Of a stretch of DNA of 64,000 nt, positions 42,270 to 51,207 are shown piece by piece. The translations under genes were made by a program, and so were the position numbers. Numbering within the stretch: position 1 is the first letter of the stretch; the number at the start of each line of letters is the position of its first letter. This stretch comes from Streptomyces fulvoviolaceus. Its GTDB lineage: Bacteria; Actinomycetota; Actinomycetes; Streptomycetales; Streptomycetaceae. A model generated the notes under the pieces. The model did no database searches and had not been told where the DNA came from. It saw only the letters and a list, made by a program, of their open reading frames with translations. Where the stretch lies: NCBI RefSeq assembly GCF_000718165.1, contig NZ_JOEY01000006.1:1-64000 (forward strand), in the 5' to 3' direction.

Positions 42270-43680
42270 CGCGCTCCTTGAGGAAACGGTCCTTGAGGAC
42301 TCGCCGCAGCACCTTTCCCGACGGCAGGCGGGGGATGTCGGCCACGAACTCCACACGGCTCGGCCGTTTGTAGGAGGCCAGCGTGTCGCCGACCAGGGCG
42401 ACGAGCTCGGCGGCCTGGACCGGGCGCGCGGCCCGGACGGCGGCGACGACCGCCTCCCCGTCGGCCGCGTCGGGGATGCCGAACACCGCACAGTCGGCGA
42501 CCGCGGGATGGCCGTACAGCACGGCCTCGATCTCGGCGGGCGCGACCTGGAAGGCCCGCACCTTGATCATCTCCTTGGACCGGTCCGTGAGGTGCAGCCA
42601 GCCCTCCGCGTCGAGACTGCCGACGTCGCCGGTCCGGTACCAGCCGTCGTGGAACGCCTCCGCCGTCGCCTCGGCCGGCAGGTAGCCGGCCATGAGGGAG
42701 TCCGCTCGTACCTCGATCTCCCCGGTCTCGCCCGGCCCGACCGGCTTCCCGGTCTCCAGGGACACCACGCGCGCGCTCACCCCGGGCACGGGTCGCCCCG
42801 GGGTGTCCAGCCGGGCCCCGTCGAGCGGGTTGCAGGCGATGACCGGCAGTTCGCTCGCGCCGTAGGCGGGCACCCAGCCGACCCCCGTGCGCCGGGTCAC
42901 GGTCTCGGCGACGCTCGGCGTCACCGGCGTGGCGCCCCACATGATGAAGCGCAGGGACGAGAGGTCGTACGACTCCAGCTTCGGGTGGGAGGCGAGGGCG
43001 AGGGCGATGGGTGCGACCGCCATCTCCACGGTGATGCGGTCGAGTTCGATGTGGTGCAGGAGCCGGTCGAGGTCGAAGCGGCGGTGCAGGCGCACTCGGG
43101 CGCCGACCTCCAGGGCCGTCACGATGTTCAGCAGGCCGAGGATGTGCGAGGGCGGGGTGGCGATCTGGATTCGGTCGTCCGAGGTGAGCCGGAGCGCCTC
43201 GCGCCAGTGGCCCACGGCGGCGGCGAGCGAGGCATAGGTGTGCCGGACGGCCTTGGGCAGGCCGGTCGTGCCCGAGCTGAACACCAGGACGGCATCGGAT
43301 TCCGGATCGGGTGACGGGAAGAGCCCACTCCCCGGCTCGACCGGCTCGACCCGCTCGTCCAGGTGCAGCATCGACATCAGGTCGGCGAGCACGGGGTGGT
43401 CGCCGACGGCGTGGGTCGGCTTCGTGATCTCCAGGGCGTGCTCGACCTCGCCGCGTTTCCACGCGGGGCTGAGCAGGACGACCGCCGCACCGAGCCGCCA
43501 CACGGCCTGTACGGCGATCACGAACTCCGGCCGGTTGGACGACATGAGGGCCACCCGTGTCCCCACCCCGACGCCCCGCCGGGCCAGCGTCCCGGCCAGC
43601 CCGTCGGCCAGGGCTGCCAACTCGCCCTGGCTGTACAGCCGGTCCTCGAAGACCAGCACGGCTTTCTCATCCCCACCCAT
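42247..43680 (-). CDS. AMP-dependent acyl-CoA synthetase (4CL-like)
   Basis: 477 residues, slightly short for the ANL family because the N-terminal 30 residues are trimmed. P-loop SSGTTGLPK at 135-143, YGASELPVI, TGD, and C-terminal LPSGKVLRRVLK with the catalytic Lys. The N-terminal domain and SPAWKRGEVEHAL resemble 4-coumarate-CoA ligase-type enzymes. It probably activates a cyclic or aryl-like acid. First gene of the operon ligase, ACAD small, ACAD large, crotonase. Confidence 0.92.
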   Translation of the reverse strand: MGGDEKAVLVFEDRLYSQGELAALADGLAGTLARRGVGVGTRVALMSSNRPEFVIAVQAVWRLGAAVVLLSPAWKRGEVEHALEITKPTHAVGDHPVLADLMSMLHLDERVEPVEPGSGLFPSPDPESDAVLVFSSGTTGLPKAVRHTYASLAAAVGHWREALRLTSDDRIQIATPPSHILGLLNIVTALEVGARVRLHRRFDLDRLLHHIELDRITVEMAVAPIALALASHPKLESYDLSSLRFIMWGATPVTPSVAETVTRRTGVGWVPAYGASELPVIACNPLDGARLDTPGRPVPGVSARVVSLETGKPVGPGETGEIEVRADSLMAGYLPAEATAEAFHDGWYRTGDVGSLDAEGWLHLTDRSKEMIKVRAFQVAPAEIEAVLYGHPAVADCAVFGIPDAADGEAVVAAVRAARPVQAAELVALVGDTLASYKRPSRVEFVADIPRLPSGKVLRRVLKDRFLKERDGRTSDS

Positions 43681-43703
43681 GGAGAGGGTCCCATCTGCTT
43701 GGT

Positions 43704-43718
43704 GAGAATAGTATTCTC
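43704..43718. promoter_or_regulatory. Perfect operator palindrome GAGAATAGTATTCTC
   Basis: Perfect copy in the 80-bp divergent gap between the second acyl-CoA ligase (start 43680) and the ferredoxin-reductase-type gene (start 43761). Confidence 0.8.
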
Positions 43719-43760
43719 GCAGTGACAGAACCTTGATACCAGAGGTAGAGGAGGGCGTCC

Positions 43761-44810
43761 ATGGCGATCCCCGCCCCGTTCCGGCGCGCGACCGTCGTCA
43801 AAATCGTCCAGGAGACCGAGGACGCCCGGACCTTCGTGCTCGAACCTCATGAGGGCCCGTTCTCCTATGAAGCGGGCCAGTTCTGCGTCTTCCGGGTCCG
43901 CGTGGACGACAAGGACCTGCTCCGGTCCTACTCGATGTCGAGCGCCCCGGAGACCGAAGCCGAGCTGATGACGACCGTCAAGCGCGTACCGGGCGGCAGG
44001 GTCTCCAACTGGCTGCACGACCATGTGGCCGAGGGCGACGAGCTCGAACTCACCCTGCCCAGGGGGCGCTTCTGCCTGCGCCCGGCCGGGGCCCCGCTGC
44101 TCGGCTTCAGCGGCGGCAGCGGGATCACCCCGATCCTCTCGCTGGCCAAGAGCGCCCTGGCGACGACCGACCGCCGCGTCCGGCTGCTGTGCGCCGACCG
44201 CGACCGGCCGTCAGCGATCTTCGAGTCGGCCCTCACCGAACTGTCCGAGCACTACCCCGGCCGCCTGTCGGTCGTACGGCACCTCGACGTCGAGCGGGGC
44301 TTCGTCGACGCGGCAGCCGTGCGGGAGTTCGTCGGGGCGGACGGTGACGCGGACGCGTATGTGTGCGGACCGGAGCCCTTCATGGAGCTCGTGGAGTCCG
44401 CGCTGCCGGGGCCAGGACGGGTGTTCAGCGAGCGGTTCGGCGGGACACCGGTCGACCCGGCGCCCGTCGCCGAGCAGGCCGACAAACCGACCGACAAGCG
44501 GACCGACGACAAACCTGCCGTCGAACCGCCCGAGGACAAGGGCACCGTCACCATCGTGCTCGGCAACCGCCGTGCCTCGGTACCCAAGCACCCGGGCGAG
44601 ACCCTGCTGCAGAGTGCCCGACGAGCCGGTCTCAACCCGCCGTTCTCCTGCGAGGCCGGCAACTGCGCCACCTGCATGGCGAAGGTGACGGAGGGCAGCG
44701 CGACCATGCGTGAGAACGACGCTCTCACCGACGAGGAAGTGGCCGAGGGGTACGTCCTCACCTGCCAGGGTGTGCCGGACGACGGATCAGTGACCGTCCA
44801 CTACGAGTGA
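43761..44810 (+). CDS. KshB/PaaE-like FAD and plant-type 2Fe-2S reductase
   Basis: 349 residues in the order FAD domain (RSYS at 55-58), NAD(P) domain (GGSGITP at 118-124, CGPEPFM at 202-208), a Pro/Lys/Asp-rich linker at 240-262, and a C-terminal 2Fe-2S domain with C297-x4-C302-x2-C305 and C335. This is the layout of 3-ketosteroid 9-alpha-hydroxylase reductase and phenylacetyl-CoA epoxidase reductase. It is the only obvious electron donor for the Rieske oxygenase, 37 kb away but under the same operator type. Its stop overlaps the convergent CoA-transferase by 10 bp. Confidence 0.92.
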   Translation: MAIPAPFRRATVVKIVQETEDARTFVLEPHEGPFSYEAGQFCVFRVRVDDKDLLRSYSMSSAPETEAELMTTVKRVPGGRVSNWLHDHVAEGDELELTLPRGRFCLRPAGAPLLGFSGGSGITPILSLAKSALATTDRRVRLLCADRDRPSAIFESALTELSEHYPGRLSVVRHLDVERGFVDAAAVREFVGADGDADAYVCGPEPFMELVESALPGPGRVFSERFGGTPVDPAPVAEQADKPTDKRTDDKPAVEPPEDKGTVTIVLGNRRASVPKHPGETLLQSARRAGLNPPFSCEAGNCATCMAKVTEGSATMRENDALTDEEVAEGYVLTCQGVPDDGSVTVHYE

Positions 44811-45841
44811 CCGTGCTCGCCGAGCCCGGGCGGGGGCCGATGCTCGGGCTCGTAGCCGGCGACCCGGACCGGGCTCCCGACCAGCCGGTAGTCACCGGCC
44901 CGCACGATCATCTCCGGGGCAGCGTCCAGCGCCTCCGGCAGCGTACGGACCGCCGCCGCCGGCACACCGAGCGGCCGCAGCCGCGCCTCCCAGCCCCGGG
45001 CCGTGTCGGCGGCCAGGGCACGCGTCACGACGGCGAGGACCTCCTCGCGGCGCGCCGCCCGCTCGGCCATCGTCGGGAAGCCGTCGATCCCTGCCTCCGT
45101 GGCGAAGGTCTTCCAGAAGCCGTCGTGCGTGACGAACAGCGCCAAGTGCCCCTCGGACGTGGGGAACAGCTGAGCCGGCACATAGTAGGAGTGTGCCCCG
45201 TACGGCAGGCGGCGCGGCTCGGCTCCCTCGTTGAGGTAGGCCGACGCCCGGTAGTTGAGCTGGGCCAGCATCACGTCCCGCAGCGCCACTTCCACTTGGC
45301 CACCTCGCCCGGAGACGATCTGCGCGAGAAGGCCCAACGCGGCTGTCAGGGCGGCCGAGTTGTCGACCGAGGAGTAGCCGGGCAGGGTGGGCGGCCCGTC
45401 GGGGTCGCCGGTGAGCGCGGCGACGCCGGTCGCGGCCTGGATGACGTAGTCGAAGGCCGGGTCGTCGCCGGCGTCGAGCCCGTATCCGGTGACGGCGACG
45501 CAGACGAGCCGCTCGTTGACGCCGCACAACGCGTCGTACGTCAGCCCGAGCCGCCGTATCACCGACGGCTTGAGGTTCACCAGCAACGCGTGTGCGTCCG
45601 CGACCAGTTCGGCCAGCCGCCCCTGTCCCTCCTCCGTGGTGAGGTCGAGGCAGATGCTGCGCTTGTTCCGGTTGAGACTGGCGAAGTAGGCGTCGCTCAC
45701 CTGCCGCGAGAGGTCCCCTCCCGGTGGCTCTATCTTGGTCACCTCGGCGCCGAGATCGGCGAGCAGCATGGTGGCGAAGGGGCCCGCGAGGATGTGGCCG
45801 ACCTCGAGGATCCGGATGCCGGCGAGCGGTCCGGGGGTCAC
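44801..45841 (-). CDS. CaiB/BaiF-family CoA-transferase
   Basis: 346 residues. LEVGHILAGPFATMLLADLGAEVTKIE at the N-terminus (in parts), likely catalytic Asp in YSSVDNSAALTAAL, and a C-terminal domain beginning FPTSEGHLALFV. GTG start at 45841 overlaps the LLM oxidoreductase stop (GTGA). Last gene of the operon mutase large, B12 subunit, LLM, CoA-transferase. May transfer CoA to or from the substrate or product of the mutase. Confidence 0.9.
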   Translation of the reverse strand: MTPGPLAGIRILEVGHILAGPFATMLLADLGAEVTKIEPPGGDLSRQVSDAYFASLNRNKRSICLDLTTEEGQGRLAELVADAHALLVNLKPSVIRRLGLTYDALCGVNERLVCVAVTGYGLDAGDDPAFDYVIQAATGVAALTGDPDGPPTLPGYSSVDNSAALTAALGLLAQIVSGRGGQVEVALRDVMLAQLNYRASAYLNEGAEPRRLPYGAHSYYVPAQLFPTSEGHLALFVTHDGFWKTFATEAGIDGFPTMAERAARREEVLAVVTRALAADTARGWEARLRPLGVPAAAVRTLPEALDAAPEMIVRAGDYRLVGSPVRVAGYEPEHRPPPGLGEHGHS

Positions 45842-46794
45842 CGGAACTCCGCCGCGAGGGAGGCGATCATTTCCCTGGTACGGCGCTTGGAGGCGACCAG
45901 CTCGTCCCGGCCCTCCCCGATGGGCAGCAGTCGTACGGACAGGTCGGTCACCCCGGCGTCGGCGAACCGCTTGAACCGGGCCGCGATGGCCGCCTCGTCG
46001 CCCGCTGCGCACAGATCGCCGATGTCCCTGGCATCGCCGTAGTCCAGCAGCCGCTGGTAGTTGGGCGAGATCTCCGCCTCCCCGAGAATGCGGTTCGCGC
46101 GCTCGCGGGCCGCGTCGGTCTCCGCGGGGCGGCACAGGCAGACGGGGATGCCGGCGACGATCCGCGGCGCGGGACGTCCGGCGGCCTCGGCGGCCTTGGT
46201 GATACGGGGTACGACGTGGTCGGCAACGGCCCTCTCGTCGGCCATCCACAGGACGGTTCCGTCGGCCCGCTCCCCCGCGATGGCCAGCATGACCGGGCCG
46301 AGGGCGGCGAGGAGGATCGGCAGCGGGGCGACGGGAGCGAGGTCGAGGGGGTTGTGCACGGTGTAGGTGCGGTTCTCGACGTCGATCGGGCCGGGTCCGC
46401 GCCGGGCCGCGTCCAGGACGTCGAGGTAGTCGCGGGTGAGGCCGGCCGGTCGCTCGTAGGGCAGACCGAGCATGTCCTGGATGATCCAGTGGTGCGAGGG
46501 GCCGACGCCCAGCGCCAGCCGTCCGCCCGTGGCCGCCTGCGTGGACAGCGCCTGGCGGGCGAGCGCGATGGGGTGCTGGGCCTGGAGCGGTACGACGGCG
46601 GTGCCGAGCTCGATCCGCGACGTCCGCGCGCCCATCAGCGCGACGGCGGTCAACGCGTCGAAATCCGTGGGTATTTGGGGAATCCAGGCAGTGTCCATTC
46701 CCGCCGACTCGGCCCACTCCACGTCCGCGAGCATCCGCGAGACCTTCCGCGCGGAGTCCCCCCGTTCGGGCCCGATCATCACGCCGATCCGCAC
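45838..46794 (-). CDS. LLM-class (F420-type) oxidoreductase
   Basis: 318 residues, bacterial luciferase-like TIM barrel: ESAGMDTAWIPQ, LGTAVVPLQAQHPIALARQALS, LGVGPSHHWIIQDMLG. The last segment is characteristic of F420-dependent members. Cofactor choice (F420 versus FMN) cannot be settled by eye. A dehydrogenation, reduction or monooxygenation next to a B12 mutase is an unusual pairing. GTG start at 46794. Confidence 0.88.
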   Translation of the reverse strand: MRIGVMIGPERGDSARKVSRMLADVEWAESAGMDTAWIPQIPTDFDALTAVALMGARTSRIELGTAVVPLQAQHPIALARQALSTQAATGGRLALGVGPSHHWIIQDMLGLPYERPAGLTRDYLDVLDAARRGPGPIDVENRTYTVHNPLDLAPVAPLPILLAALGPVMLAIAGERADGTVLWMADERAVADHVVPRITKAAEAAGRPAPRIVAGIPVCLCRPAETDAARERANRILGEAEISPNYQRLLDYGDARDIGDLCAAGDEAAIAARFKRFADAGVTDLSVRLLPIGEGRDELVASKRRTREMIASLAAEFR

Positions 46795-46808
46795 GTGTCC
46801 TCCAGGTG

Positions 46809-47198
46809 TCAGGGTGAGGTGAGGGCGCGCACGTCCGCGACCACGACGTCAAGGGGTGTTCCGGTGGGGAACACGGCGGCGGCGCCCGCGGCCTTCAGTC
46901 GGGGTACGTCGGCCGGGGGGATGGTGCCGCCGACGACAACCGTGATGTCGCCCGCGTCGGCGGCCCTGAGACCCTCGACGGTCCGGGCCGTCAGCGCCAG
47001 ATGCGCCCCGGACAGCATGCTCAGGCCGACCAGCGCGACGTCCTCCTGGACGGCGGTCGCCACGATGTCCTCGATCCGCTGCCGGATGCCGGTGAAGACG
47101 ACCTCGAAGCCCGCGTCGCGCAGCGCCCGCGCGACGATCTTGGCGCCCCGGTCGTGGCCGTCGAGCCCTGGCTTGGCGATGAGAATCCGGGTCCCCAT
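46809..47198 (-). CDS. B12-binding small subunit of acyl-CoA mutase
   Basis: 129 residues, a stand-alone cobalamin domain. The base-off motif D13-x-H15-x2-G18 (LDGHDRG) holds the His that ligates cobalt; LVGLSMLSGAH and VVVGGTIPP complete the nucleotide-loop pocket. It pairs with the large subunit directly upstream (1-bp stop/start overlap, TGATG). Confidence 0.93.
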   Translation of the reverse strand: MGTRILIAKPGLDGHDRGAKIVARALRDAGFEVVFTGIRQRIEDIVATAVQEDVALVGLSMLSGAHLALTARTVEGLRAADAGDITVVVGGTIPPADVPRLKAAGAAAVFPTGTPLDVVVADVRALTSP

Positions 47199-48781
47199 CA
47201 GAACACCACCGGCTGCTGGAACTCGCCCCACACGTCCTTGAGGGCGGCGACCATCTCGCCGACCGTGCAGTAGGCGTTGGCGCAGTCGATCAGCGGCCCC
47301 ATGAGGTTGTCGTCGCCCTCCGCCGCACGGGACAGGTCGGCGAGACCCGCCCGGACGGCTGCCGGATCCCGCTCGGCCTTCACCCGGGCGAGCCGTTTCA
47401 GCTGCACCTCGCGGCCCTTGGCGTCCAGCTCGTACGTGGCGACGTCCGGCGCCGGTTCGTCCTCGTCGACGAAGCGGTTGACGCCGATGACCGGGCGCGT
47501 GCCCGCCTCGACGTCCTGGTGGATCCGGTAGGCCTCGTCCGCGATGAGCCCCTGCAGATGGCCGTCCTCGATGGCGCGGACCATGCCCCCGTGCCGCTCC
47601 AGGTCGTCCATGATCTCGACGATGCGGGCCTCGGTGGCGTCGGTGAGCGCCTCGACGAAGTACGAGCCGCCGAGCGGGTCGGCCACGCGGGCCACGCCCG
47701 TCTCGTGGGCGAGGATCTGCTGGGTGCGCAGGGCGAGCGTCGCCGACTCCTCGCTGGGCAGGGCGAAGGGCTCGTCCCAGGCGGCCGTGAACATCGACTG
47801 GACGCCGCCGAGCACGGAGGCCAGTGCCTCGTAGGCGACCCGGACGGTGTTGTTGCGCGCCTGCGGGGCGTACAGGGAAGCACCTCCGGCCACACAGCCG
47901 AAGCGGAACATCGCGGCCTTGTCCGAGCTCGCGCCGTAGCGCTCCCGGACGATGGTCGCCCAACGCCTGCGTCCCGCCCGGTACTTGGCGATTTCCTCGA
48001 AGAAGTCGCCGTGCGTGTAGAAGAAGAAGGAGACCTGCGGGGCGAACTGGTCGATCGTCATACGGCCGCGTGCCAGCACGGTGTCGCAGTAGGTGACCCC
48101 GTCGGCGAGTGTGAACGCCATTTCCTGTACGGCGTTGGCGCCCGCGTCACGGAAGTGCGCGCCGGCCACCGAGATCGCGTTGAACCTCGGCACCTCGGCC
48201 GCGCAGAACTCGATGGTGTCGGCGATCAGCCGCAGGGACGGTTCGGGCGGCCAGATCCAGGTCCCGCGGGAGGCGTACTCCTTGAGAATGTCGTTCTGGA
48301 TCGTGCCGGTGAGCTTCTCCCGCGGAACACCGCGCTTCTCGGCGGCGGCCACATAGAAGGCGAGCAGGATCGCCGCCGTGCCGTTGATGGTGAAGCTGGT
48401 GCTGATCCGGTCCAGGGGGATGTCCTCGAACAGGACCTCCGCGTCGGCGAGGGTGTCGACGGCGACGCCCACCCGGCCGACCTCCTCGCCCACCTCCGGG
48501 TCGTCGGAGTCGTAGCCGCACTGCGTGGGCAGGTCGAGGGCCACCGAGAGTCCGGTGCCGCCCTGTTCCAGCAGGTAGCGGTAGCGGCGGTTGGACTCCT
48601 CGGCGGTGCCGAATCCCGAGTACTGCCGCAGCGTCCACAGGCGCCCCCGGTAACCGGTGGCATAGTTGCCGCGCGTGAAGGGGAAGGTGCCCGGGTCGGG
48701 CGGCTCGGCAGCGCGGTCCGCCGGTCCGTAGACCGGCTTGAGCGGGATGCCGGACGAGGTGTGGGCGAAGTCATTCATCAA
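47198..48781 (-). CDS. B12-dependent acyl-CoA mutase, large (substrate) subunit
   Basis: 527 residues, methylmalonyl-CoA mutase family TIM barrel without a B12 domain, so a two-subunit enzyme like 2-hydroxyisobutyryl- or isobutyryl-CoA mutase. Arg37 and Tyr44 in RGNYATGYRGRLWT appear to match Arg82 and Tyr89 of methylmalonyl-CoA mutase, but the Pro and Met of that loop are Asn and Gly, so the acyl pocket differs. It should rearrange a branched acyl-CoA skeleton. No MeaB-type chaperone gene lies in the window. ATG 48781 or 48778. Confidence 0.92.
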   Translation of the reverse strand: MMNDFAHTSSGIPLKPVYGPADRAAEPPDPGTFPFTRGNYATGYRGRLWTLRQYSGFGTAEESNRRYRYLLEQGGTGLSVALDLPTQCGYDSDDPEVGEEVGRVGVAVDTLADAEVLFEDIPLDRISTSFTINGTAAILLAFYVAAAEKRGVPREKLTGTIQNDILKEYASRGTWIWPPEPSLRLIADTIEFCAAEVPRFNAISVAGAHFRDAGANAVQEMAFTLADGVTYCDTVLARGRMTIDQFAPQVSFFFYTHGDFFEEIAKYRAGRRRWATIVRERYGASSDKAAMFRFGCVAGGASLYAPQARNNTVRVAYEALASVLGGVQSMFTAAWDEPFALPSEESATLALRTQQILAHETGVARVADPLGGSYFVEALTDATEARIVEIMDDLERHGGMVRAIEDGHLQGLIADEAYRIHQDVEAGTRPVIGVNRFVDEDEPAPDVATYELDAKGREVQLKRLARVKAERDPAAVRAGLADLSRAAEGDDNLMGPLIDCANAYCTVGEMVAALKDVWGEFQQPVVF

Positions 48782-48805
48782 CTGGATACGCTACTTGCAG
48801 TAAAT

Positions 48806-48820
48806 GAGAATGCCAATACC
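48806..48820. promoter_or_regulatory. Half operator GAGAAT in the mutase/crotonase divergent promoter
   Basis: GAGAATGCCAATACC keeps only the left arm of the island palindrome. It lies in the 53-bp gap between the mutase start and the plus-strand crotonase start, the right place for control of both. Confidence 0.45.
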
Positions 48821-48834
48821 GCAGAGGAGGGTGG

Positions 48835-49827
48835 ATGTTCTCCCGTGAGGTGAGATGCCTGGATCTCGACGACTGGCACGCCGCCGATCCGGTCCGGGTG
48901 ACGACCACCGCGGCCCAGGTGGCCGACTCCTTGCCGCTCGCCATCGGGGTCGCGACCCGGCAGCCGCCGGACCGGCTGCGACCACTGATGGAGGCACTGA
49001 CGCTGACGCTGGCGGGTCCGGACGTCGACGCGGACGCACGGGAGCGGGTGTCCGTGGCGGATCCGAAGAAGGCGTACGACGAGCTGGCTCTCACCGTCGA
49101 GCGGCATCCCCAGGCGGCCCTGGCACTGGGCCAGTTGCTGCGTCAGACACCGTCCTTGGGCACGCTCCCGGGGCTGGCGGCCGAGGCGGCGGCGTACTCG
49201 ATGCTGCTCGGCGGAAGCGAGTTCGCCGCCTGGCTGGCCGGGCGGGGCGCGACCCGTTCCCCGGAGCCGGACCGGCCATTGGTGCGTGTCGAGCGGGACG
49301 GCGGCAGGCTGTCGGTCCAGCTGGACCGTCCCGAGCGGCGCAACGCCTTCAGTTTCCGGATGCGGGAGGAACTGTTCGAGGCACTGGAGATCGCCGCTCT
49401 CGACGCCACGATCGACGAGGTCGAACTGACCGGCGCCGGGCCGGTGTTCAGCAGCGGTGGCGATCTCGCCGAGTTCGGGACCGCGAAGGACCTCGTGGCG
49501 GCGTACCTGGTGCGGCTGGAACGGGCACCCTGGCGGCTGGTCGACCGGATGCGGGAGCGGGTGACGGTCCGCGTGCACGGGGCGGCAGTGGGCGCGGGAA
49601 TCGAGATGGCCGCCTTCGCGGGCCGTGTGGTGGCCTCGCCGGACACGTTCTTCCTGCTGCCCGAGATGGCGATGGGCCTGGTGCCCGGCGCCGGCGGAAC
49701 GGTGAGCGTGCCGCGACGGGTCGGGCGGTGGCGGGCGGCGTGGATGATGCTGAGCGGGGCCAGGGTCGACGCCGGCACCGCGCTGCGGTGGGGGCTGGTG
49801 GACGAGATCGGCGACCATGACGGGTGA
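48835..49827 (+). CDS. Enoyl-CoA hydratase/isomerase with ~140-residue N-terminal helical extension
   Basis: 330 residues. Residues 1-140 form an Ala/Leu-rich helical region of unknown function (LAAEAAAYSMLLGGSEFAAWL near its end). The crotonase domain follows: ERRNAFSFRMREEL, FSSGGDLAEFG, GAAVGAGIEMAAFAG, and FLLPEMAMGLVPGAGG with the canonical catalytic Glu. The N-terminal extension recalls, in layout only, the helical domain of DpgC, a crotonase-fold dioxygenase. ATG 48835 follows GAGGAGGG. Confidence 0.85.
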   Translation: MFSREVRCLDLDDWHAADPVRVTTTAAQVADSLPLAIGVATRQPPDRLRPLMEALTLTLAGPDVDADARERVSVADPKKAYDELALTVERHPQAALALGQLLRQTPSLGTLPGLAAEAAAYSMLLGGSEFAAWLAGRGATRSPEPDRPLVRVERDGGRLSVQLDRPERRNAFSFRMREELFEALEIAALDATIDEVELTGAGPVFSSGGDLAEFGTAKDLVAAYLVRLERAPWRLVDRMRERVTVRVHGAAVGAGIEMAAFAGRVVASPDTFFLLPEMAMGLVPGAGGTVSVPRRVGRWRAAWMMLSGARVDAGTALRWGLVDEIGDHDG

Positions 49828-51205
49828 CCTGCTCCTGCGCGGCGTGGAGATCCGGGGCCGTCTGGTCGACTGCCGGATCCGCGGGGGCGTCGTGGCGGAG
49901 ATCGGACCTCACCTGCGCGTGGGCGCCGATGAGTTGGTCGTACGAGGCGATGGCGGCGCCCTGCTTCCCGGCCTGGCCGATCACCATCTGCACCTCACGG
50001 CCATGGCGGCTCGTGACGCCTCGCTCGACGTGTCCGCCGTACCCCGTGCGGACTTGGCCTCCGTGATCTCGCGGGCCGCGGTCGACGGGGACGGGTGGGT
50101 GCGCGTGGTCGGCCATGACGACGTGGTGCACGGCGATCTCGACCTCGACGCGTGGAGCCCGGCTGTTCCGGTACGGGTGCAGCACCGGTCCGGCGCCCTG
50201 TGGCTGGTCAACTCCGCCGGGCTGGAACGGCTCGGGGCGGCGGCTGCCGCGCACGAAGGCGTCGAGCGCGACGGCTCCGGCCGGCCGACGGGGCGGCTGT
50301 GGCGGGCCGACGCCTGGCTACGGGAGGCGCTCGGCGGGCGGCCGCCCTCGCTACGGGCGGTGGGCGCACGGCTGGCCGCCCTCGGCGTCACGCACGTCGC
50401 CGACGCCACGCCGGACCCGGGCGCCGCCGAGGTCCTCGCGGACGCGGTACGGCGGGACGAACTGCCCCAGCACGTCATGGTGATGGCCCCCGACCCCGCC
50501 CCCTCGACTCGGTCGACGCGAGCCCATCCGCGGCTGAGTATCGGCCCGGTCAAGCTGGTCGTCGCCGATCACGAGCTCCCGCCCCTCGACGACCTGGCCG
50601 ATCGCATACGGCGGGCCCATACCGACGGCCGTCCCGTCGCCGTGCACTGCGTGTCGCGTACGGCCCTGGCCCTGACGCTGGCCGCGTTCGACCTGGCGGG
50701 CGGGAGGGAAGGGGACCGCGTCGAGCACTGTGCCGTCGCCGACCCGGCCGCGGCGAAGGAACTGGCCCTACGGGGAATCCTGGTGGTCACCCAGCCGACG
50801 CTCGTGGCCCTGCGCGGCGACGACTACTGGGCGCGGGTCGAGCCGGAGGACCGGCCGGACCTGTGGCGGTACGCCGGACTGCTGAGGGCGGGCGTACAGG
50901 TGGCCCCCAGCAGCGACGCTCCCTACGGGAACCCCGATCCCTGGGCCTGTCTGCGTGCGGCGACGGAGCGGAGGACACCGTCCGGGCGGGTGCTCGGCCC
51001 GGACGAGCGGGTCCCCGCCGAGACGGTACTGAGAGGACTGCTCTCCCCGCTGGAGAATCCCGCGGGACCAGCACGGCGGATCACGGTGGGCCACTCGGCC
51101 GACCTCGTCCTGCTGGACCGGCCGCTGACGGACGCGCTGCGCGCACCCGACGCCGGGCTGGTCCGGGCCACCATCATCGGCGGGAGGATCGTGTACGGCG
51201 CCTGA
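49817..51205 (+). CDS. Amidohydrolase-family protein (YtcJ-like)
   Basis: 462 residues. H57-x-H59 in ADHHLHL is intact, with HCVSRTAL, EHCAVADP and APSSDAPYG supplying the later metal ligands and Asp. The layout matches the YtcJ/AepA group of metal hydrolases. It overlaps the crotonase by 11 bp, so both are translated together. Second amidohydrolase of the island; unlike the first, its metal site looks complete. Confidence 0.88.
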   Translation: MTGDLLLRGVEIRGRLVDCRIRGGVVAEIGPHLRVGADELVVRGDGGALLPGLADHHLHLTAMAARDASLDVSAVPRADLASVISRAAVDGDGWVRVVGHDDVVHGDLDLDAWSPAVPVRVQHRSGALWLVNSAGLERLGAAAAAHEGVERDGSGRPTGRLWRADAWLREALGGRPPSLRAVGARLAALGVTHVADATPDPGAAEVLADAVRRDELPQHVMVMAPDPAPSTRSTRAHPRLSIGPVKLVVADHELPPLDDLADRIRRAHTDGRPVAVHCVSRTALALTLAAFDLAGGREGDRVEHCAVADPAAAKELALRGILVVTQPTLVALRGDDYWARVEPEDRPDLWRYAGLLRAGVQVAPSSDAPYGNPDPWACLRAATERRTPSGRVLGPDERVPAETVLRGLLSPLENPAGPARRITVGHSADLVLLDRPLTDALRAPDAGLVRATIIGGRIVYGA

Positions 51206-51207
51206 CC

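Noticed and set aside
44801..46852. A 683-residue CoA-transferase with a long N-terminal domain
   Set aside because: The extra part is an Arg-rich shadow of the LLM gene. The GTG at 45841, overlapping the LLM stop, gives a normal CaiB protein.
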